A stretch of DNA of 34,958 nucleotides from positions 257,621 to 292,578 of the forward strand of contig WELB01000184.1 of assembly GCA_009602725.1 (NCBI GenBank), written 5' to 3'. Under the pieces are notes generated by a model. That model saw nothing but the letters and a program-made list of their open reading frames with translations, made no database searches and was not told where the DNA came from. Below are positions 31,101 through 34,958 of this stretch, piece after piece (position 1 is the stretch's first letter; every line of letters begins with the position of its first letter). Position numbers and translations under genes: made by a program. The DNA comes from Spirogloea muscicola (Eukaryota > Streptophyta > Zygnematophyceae > Spirogloeales > Spirogloeaceae).

Positions 31101-32119
31101 TGCTGTAAGCCAACTTCAGCTTATGTGGGCATACCATTGTACGCTGCAAAGCAGAGAGCCATTCATGTGAAGCATGCTGATCCTTTTTGTATATTGGCGA
31201 CCCAGGGGCATCCATGTGTGACATGAGGAATCTGATACTGGACAGCAGCTTGCATCAGAATGGCCATAATCACACATCGAGCTCTAGCCTGCCTGCCGCT
31301 GGAGAATGTGAGTCCCAGAGCTAAATCTTGGGGAATGTATCAGGTCTACAGAGTTCAAGCTAGTCATCATCATCAGCAAAATTGCCGCAGAAATGCAAGC
31401 CTCGCAGGTACGAAGTAGCAATTGCAGGGTTGCCTAAGTCACAAAGATCTTGCTGAGGGAGCAGCTTCACTCATGAGCTTGTGCTGCACTCTCGCATGAC
31501 TCTCCACCTTAACAGATAGCATTGAGATTCATCAGTGACAGGTCACCAATAGCTCAGAACACATTTGACACTGAGTGTACACGAACTTTCCAAGCAAGCA
31601 CTCGTCAATATTATGTCATAGCGTGTGACTCTAAGTTCATGCTAGGGTCTGTCATGAATATGGCTGCCCGGCAAGGAGAATGAGGAGATAGCGTGCCAAG
31701 CCAAGTATGAATGTGGGTTTGAGGAAGGCAAACCCTCACCTGATCAGCAAGAAGATCAAGTCTGGGGCTCACAGCTCCTGGAACAGCATACATAGAAAAG
31801 CCACCACTTACAACCAATGAGCCTCACAGGATCAGGCCTTTAATAAAACGAGCTGTGACTCCAGTGGTGGAGTGTTGGAATGTAGCGGCCATGATGATCA
31901 TGCTGACGTGACTTCTAAACGTTCTCTGCTTTGGGTCCTGCATTGAAGTGTGTGACCAGCTTGGCTTGCAATGTTGTAGATAAATGCACCTCATCGCAAC
32001 GGCTGTCATATGATGCTTGACACAATCGTAAAACAATGCACGTGATGGAAAAAATCACCTTGTCCTCCAAGCAATGTAGTAAGCATGAGGCACAGGTAGC
32101 CAGTGAACCTGCTGCCCAT
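28135..32119 (-). CDS. Secreted nucellin-like aspartic protease C, 6 exons
   Basis: Minus-strand exons: 32119-32059, 31777-31740, 30802-30563, 30266-30219, 29976-29545, 29289-28135, giving about 657 residues. Exon sizes match protease B except exon 5 (one codon shorter) and exon 6. The signal peptide is MGSRFTGYLCLMLTTLLGGQ. Active-site motifs IIDTGSDLVWSQ (Asp ~120) and ILDTGSLFS (Asp ~351), the CEPCFQCYNQ cluster and flap YSYGDGT are intact. The tail carries SP-rich repeats, a PAPANGTH unit and two more NGT..HH units. Differences from B cluster in exon 5 between YFHL and TNKNCGY. The intact frame and splice sites suggest a functional gene. As with B, the 937-bp intron 2 may contain an unrecognised exon. 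Confidence 0.88.
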
Positions 32120-33040
32120 TGCACATGATCAAGCTGATTGGTATCTCATCATACAATTCATAGCCAGAAGGGAACACGTTTCATTGTAGTAACAGCACTG
32201 AGGTGAAATCAGATTGCAGTCAGTTTCTCTCAGTCCGCAGCGTGGCAATCTTTTGGAATTTCGCAACACTGCCCCCGGGGCACTTTCCAGCCATGGCAGT
32301 CAGGCCACTTGGTATGACACGTTTCAGCGAGTCGCACTTGAATCTCCTCCTCGAAGACAGGACTTAGCACAAGAATAGGCACAGGAAACAATTTTGTGAA
32401 GCTTGCTTGCAGAGCAGAGCTCTCTCAGACATAGCGGAAGAGAGCAGAGAACAAGTATGGTAAGAAGTTGCAGGCTGACATTTCTGCATGAACCTGTTAG
32501 CAGTCTGTGGCTTCGCAGGTGACAGTGGGGGAAAGCTCACACGAGATAATTGCACTGCCATTTGTGAGTTCCGGCCATCGCTGATGAAGCTTTTGCTGCC
32601 AATGTTGGTCACAGTCCTGTCCGTCCTGGACACAAACGTCAGCGAGAAGCGCAGAGCCAGCTGCCATGCAAGCCATTGCGGCGCGATCGGTTCTAGCAGC
32701 GTACATTACGATCCGGAAAGGGAAACTCCGTGCGCGGACATCTCAAAATGCGTGCGCTGATGCCTCGGCCTCCGTGCAATGAGCAGGCACTCACAACAGC
32801 CACAGAGCCGGCGTCGCGAGCGCGCGGCGTGCCGGGTGCGACGGCGTCGCAGCTGAAGGTCAGCCCGTGCGAGGCCAGGGCCGAGAGGCAAGCTCGCGAG
32901 CGATGCCGGCTTCGGCGGCGGCGGCGGCGACGGCGGCTCTCTCGTCTGGCAATGGCTTGGCCGCGGGGGGAAGCCGCCACCTCCTGCCCCGGGGTTGCAG
33001 TGGGCCATGGAGGACTGGGGGACCATATTTGGCAGAAAGA
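32120..33040 (-). promoter_or_regulatory. Conserved upstream region of protease C
   Basis: Counterpart of 20,465-21,330. 32,810-32,945 is GC-rich with a GGC/GAC triplet run. Retention in both copies fits a promoter or 5' UTR, but no motif is named. Confidence 0.4.
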
Positions 33041-33480
33041 ATAAGGCGAAAGAGAAAGGGGGAATGAATTGATAGTGTATTGATTGATGGAAGTCCCGAG
33101 TGGCCAAGTATCCAGAGAGGAAAAGAGAGAAAAGTCCGAAAGGCACGCAACGTTGACAGATGAACGGGTGGCCAATGCAAGCCAGTACGTAAAAGAAGGA
33201 GAGAAGGCGCGCGGTGCGCATGAATTGAAATGGAGGCCAATTCCGAGCCAATACATGTTTCAGTCAGAATCAAGTGCCAAAAACAAAAAGGAGGGCGCCG
33301 CGCAGGCCTCGTTGAGTGGCCGGCCGCGATTGAGCCGCCCTGTTCTGCCGAGTGGCTTTTTTTCTTGCGGCGAAGCTGCTGCGAAGCTTCGGCGCCGACG
33401 GGAGGGAGCATCTTTGTGGAAAGGCGGTGACCGCCGGTCACCGCCTTTCTTCGCAGGGAAGGGGAAGTGACACTTCCATG
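33041..33480. mobile_element. Retroelement-derived DNA at the end of unit 2
   Basis: On minus, a 3' region (33,080-33,180) and the 60-bp repeat (33197-33262). On plus, a degraded form of the fragment at 21,890-22,110 (RRAGLVEWPA). It contains a perfect palindrome at 33421-33447, AAGGCGGTGACC-3-GGTCACCGCCTT. Confidence 0.7.
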
Positions 33481-33735
33481 AGGGGCGTTTGCTAATGCCT
33501 ATCCTCAATGGGCGAGCACATTCTTCTTTCTTCTTTGCCAGCCCCACTTCTCTATAAGCGAGCAAATTCTTTCGAAGGGCGAGCACTTCTTCTTTGTGCT
33601 GGCCTCTCACAGCCATTGCCGTACCTTGGAAGAATTATTTCTCCTTATGGAAGATACGCAGCTCTTCCCCAAGGGGCGAGGGCTGCAAATGGCCAAGCCA
33701 CAAAAGAATGACAAGCTCCAGAGACGGATAGCAAA
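33481..33735. repeat. Hairpin-module repeats
   Basis: Plus copies at about 33,495-33,535 and 33,590-33,650 (CTGGCCTCTCACAGCC, CTTGGAAG). Minus copies at 33,540-33,575 and 33,670-33,715 (GGGCGAGGGCTGC). TTCTTC tails recur. Confidence 0.6.
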
Positions 33736-33739
33736 ACAC

Positions 33740-34070
33740 GTGTGTTGAGTGATGGAGGGCCTGGGTGAGCCAAGTACAAGACAAGCACATTCACAGAAGT
33801 ACGTAACCTGCTGCTAAGCCAACCGGCTCAATAACCACGGTCAGCGAGTAGAGGCCATCAATCCACATACCAGATGGCAGATTCCAAGGCCTTCTGCCAC
33901 CACCTAAAACGCCTCCAGCTACCTGGTTCAAAGCATGAGCTCGCTGCAAACAGGCTGACAACCGACAGCGCAAGAACGATGATATCCTACCGGCAGACCA
34001 ATCTCTGCTGGAAGCACATCCTCACAAACCGCCGCAAGTTTCTCAGCAAAGCAAGTGGCTACTACAGATG
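33740..34070 (-). pseudogene. Degraded retroelement protein end
   Basis: On minus: DVLPAEIGLPVGY, RLSACLQRAHALNQVAGG and WIDGLYSLTVVIEPVG, with shifts between them. This matches PAELGLPAAYLSFLRRRVSA...RGY of the copy at 24,489. The 3' region lies at 33,740-33,840 (CTGAGTGATGG-like, CCAAGTACAAGACAAGCAC). Confidence 0.65.
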
Positions 34071-34159
34071 GTCGCTTGATAAGTGGCGCTTCACGTCAGC
34101 ATTTAGATTAATATTTCGTCTAGTGACCCAATAGAACCGACACAAAAAGGAAGGCATGA

Positions 34160-34640
34160 GCATTGGCAAGCCATGGAGTTGAGTTTTTGCTTGCCATCTT
34201 TGCATCTGATTGCTGCTTGACATGCACCATCACTCATTCTGGTCTGGATGATTCTACTTGTGGTGACACGGTATTAGTTCTAGGTTGTGGTGACACGGTA
34301 TTAGTAAGTCATAGTCTTCCGGTCATGATGGTGGGACCTCCACATACTATAGTTGACTTACAGACATCAGAAGTATTGAGCAATTGTGAGTCATGTAAGT
34401 GAGAATTTTGGTTGCCGGCTTTGCATCAGACTGCTGCTTGATTGACAACCTCTCGCCATGAAAGTGGCGTGATGGGCGATGAAAAATCATCTACGAGTGA
34501 GTTGTGAGTGTCACGATGTAAGTACTGTTTCACTTGTTAACAACTGTCTGTGCTTTGATGGACCATAGTTGTCCAGCATGTTTCCAATATGAAGACTGAC
34601 ATTTGATATTGCATATAGTATGTTGATCATACAGTTCGGA
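34160..34640. repeat. Diverged short direct repeats, no gene
   Basis: Two segments (about 34,178-34,235 and 34,400-34,455) share TTGCC...CTTTGCATC..A.TGCTGCTTGA. TGTGGTGACACGGTATTAGT occurs twice (34,260-34,303). No open frame of note. Confidence 0.5.
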
Positions 34641-34649
34641 AGCTAACAC

Positions 34650-34958
34650 TGATGCAGGTGAGGCCTTCCACGGCGGCGAGGCCTTCCACGGCGGCGAGGC
34701 CTTGTGGGGCGGCAGCGGCGGCGAGGCCTTTCAGGAGGGTGAGGCCTTCTGGGGTGGGGGCAGCGAGGTCGTCAATGTTGGTTGTTGTCGTCGTCGTTAT
34801 CGTCGTCGTCATCGTCATCGTCGTCGTGGCAAGGCTTACTTGGCGGCGGCCGCGAGGCCTTACGTGGTGGCGGCGGCGAGGCCTTGTGCCAGGGCGGGGG
34901 GCTTGGAGGAATGTGAGCACGGTGGCGGCGGAGGCGGGGGGGAAGGTGGCGGCGGAGG
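34650..34958. repeat. GC-rich minisatellite and GTC/ATC triplet tract
   Basis: AGGCCTTCCACGGCGGCG units with variants repeat from 34,660 to about 34,750, and again as GCGAGGCCTT near 34,850 and 34,880. A TCG/TCA triplet run lies at 34,785-34,830. On minus the far end would encode a proline-rich stretch, so it might be the edge of a gene beyond the window; not supported enough to call. Confidence 0.6.

Larger units (their letters stand above)
26966..33480. repeat. Direct duplication, unit 2 (contains protease C)
   Basis: Same order and orientation as unit 1 from 15383. The left end matches at AGGAGGACGCCACCTCTGAC. The match continues through the downstream flank, protease C, its upstream region and retroelement-derived DNA to about 33,480. 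Divergence is visible in introns and in one exon-5 loop, so the duplication is not extremely recent. Confidence 0.88.

Overview
The window looks like nuclear DNA of a green alga. That is an inference from three things: intron-rich genes with GT-AG borders and short exons; a DENN-domain protein and nucellin-like (A1B) aspartic proteases of plant/algal type; and proline-, serine- and His-rich tails of the kind seen on algal secreted or wall proteins. I cannot fix the species; Trebouxiophyceae is only a guess. I saw no bacterial operons, CRISPR arrays, rRNA or convincing tRNA genes. All gene models below were spliced by hand from reading frames and splice sites, with no transcript evidence.

Left third (1-11,700): an 18-exon DENN-domain gene on the plus strand (61-8,020) faces a five-exon secreted aspartic protease (protease A, minus strand, 8,609-11,549). 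The two genes converge and share a short 3' interval holding a perfect hairpin. Introns of both genes carry fragments of the repeats described next.

Middle (11,700-15,380 and 21,300-26,960) and right edge (33,040-34,150): a graveyard of a non-LTR-like retroelement family. Many broken copies show the same C-terminal protein region: a CCHC-like Cys/His motif, then a nuclease-like D...VDVVVT...K-HY segment, then an end reading (T/S)RGY-stop. A 3' region follows that repeats a GGGCTGG...CCAGCCC stem-loop and ends in TTC-rich tails. Two copies are interrupted by short repeats flanked by matching 5-bp direct repeats, and removing either insertion restores the reading frame. A ~400-bp inverted repeat sits at 12,597-13,494.

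The other two proteases, B (16,505-20,464) and C (28,135-32,119), are close paralogues lying in two large direct duplications (about 15,383-22,100 and 26,966-33,480). The duplications include downstream and upstream noncoding DNA and are separated by retroelement debris. A, B and C share a design: signal-peptide exon, a 48-nt exon carrying the first catalytic DTGS, a flap exon with the CxxCxxC motif, and a last exon with the second DTGS and a low-complexity tail. The locus is therefore a small family of secreted proteases on one strand, expanded by tandem duplication inside repeat-rich DNA. The DENN protein is probably a neighbour with an unrelated intracellular trafficking role. The last 800 bp hold simple repeats and a GC-rich minisatellite with no gene I can support.
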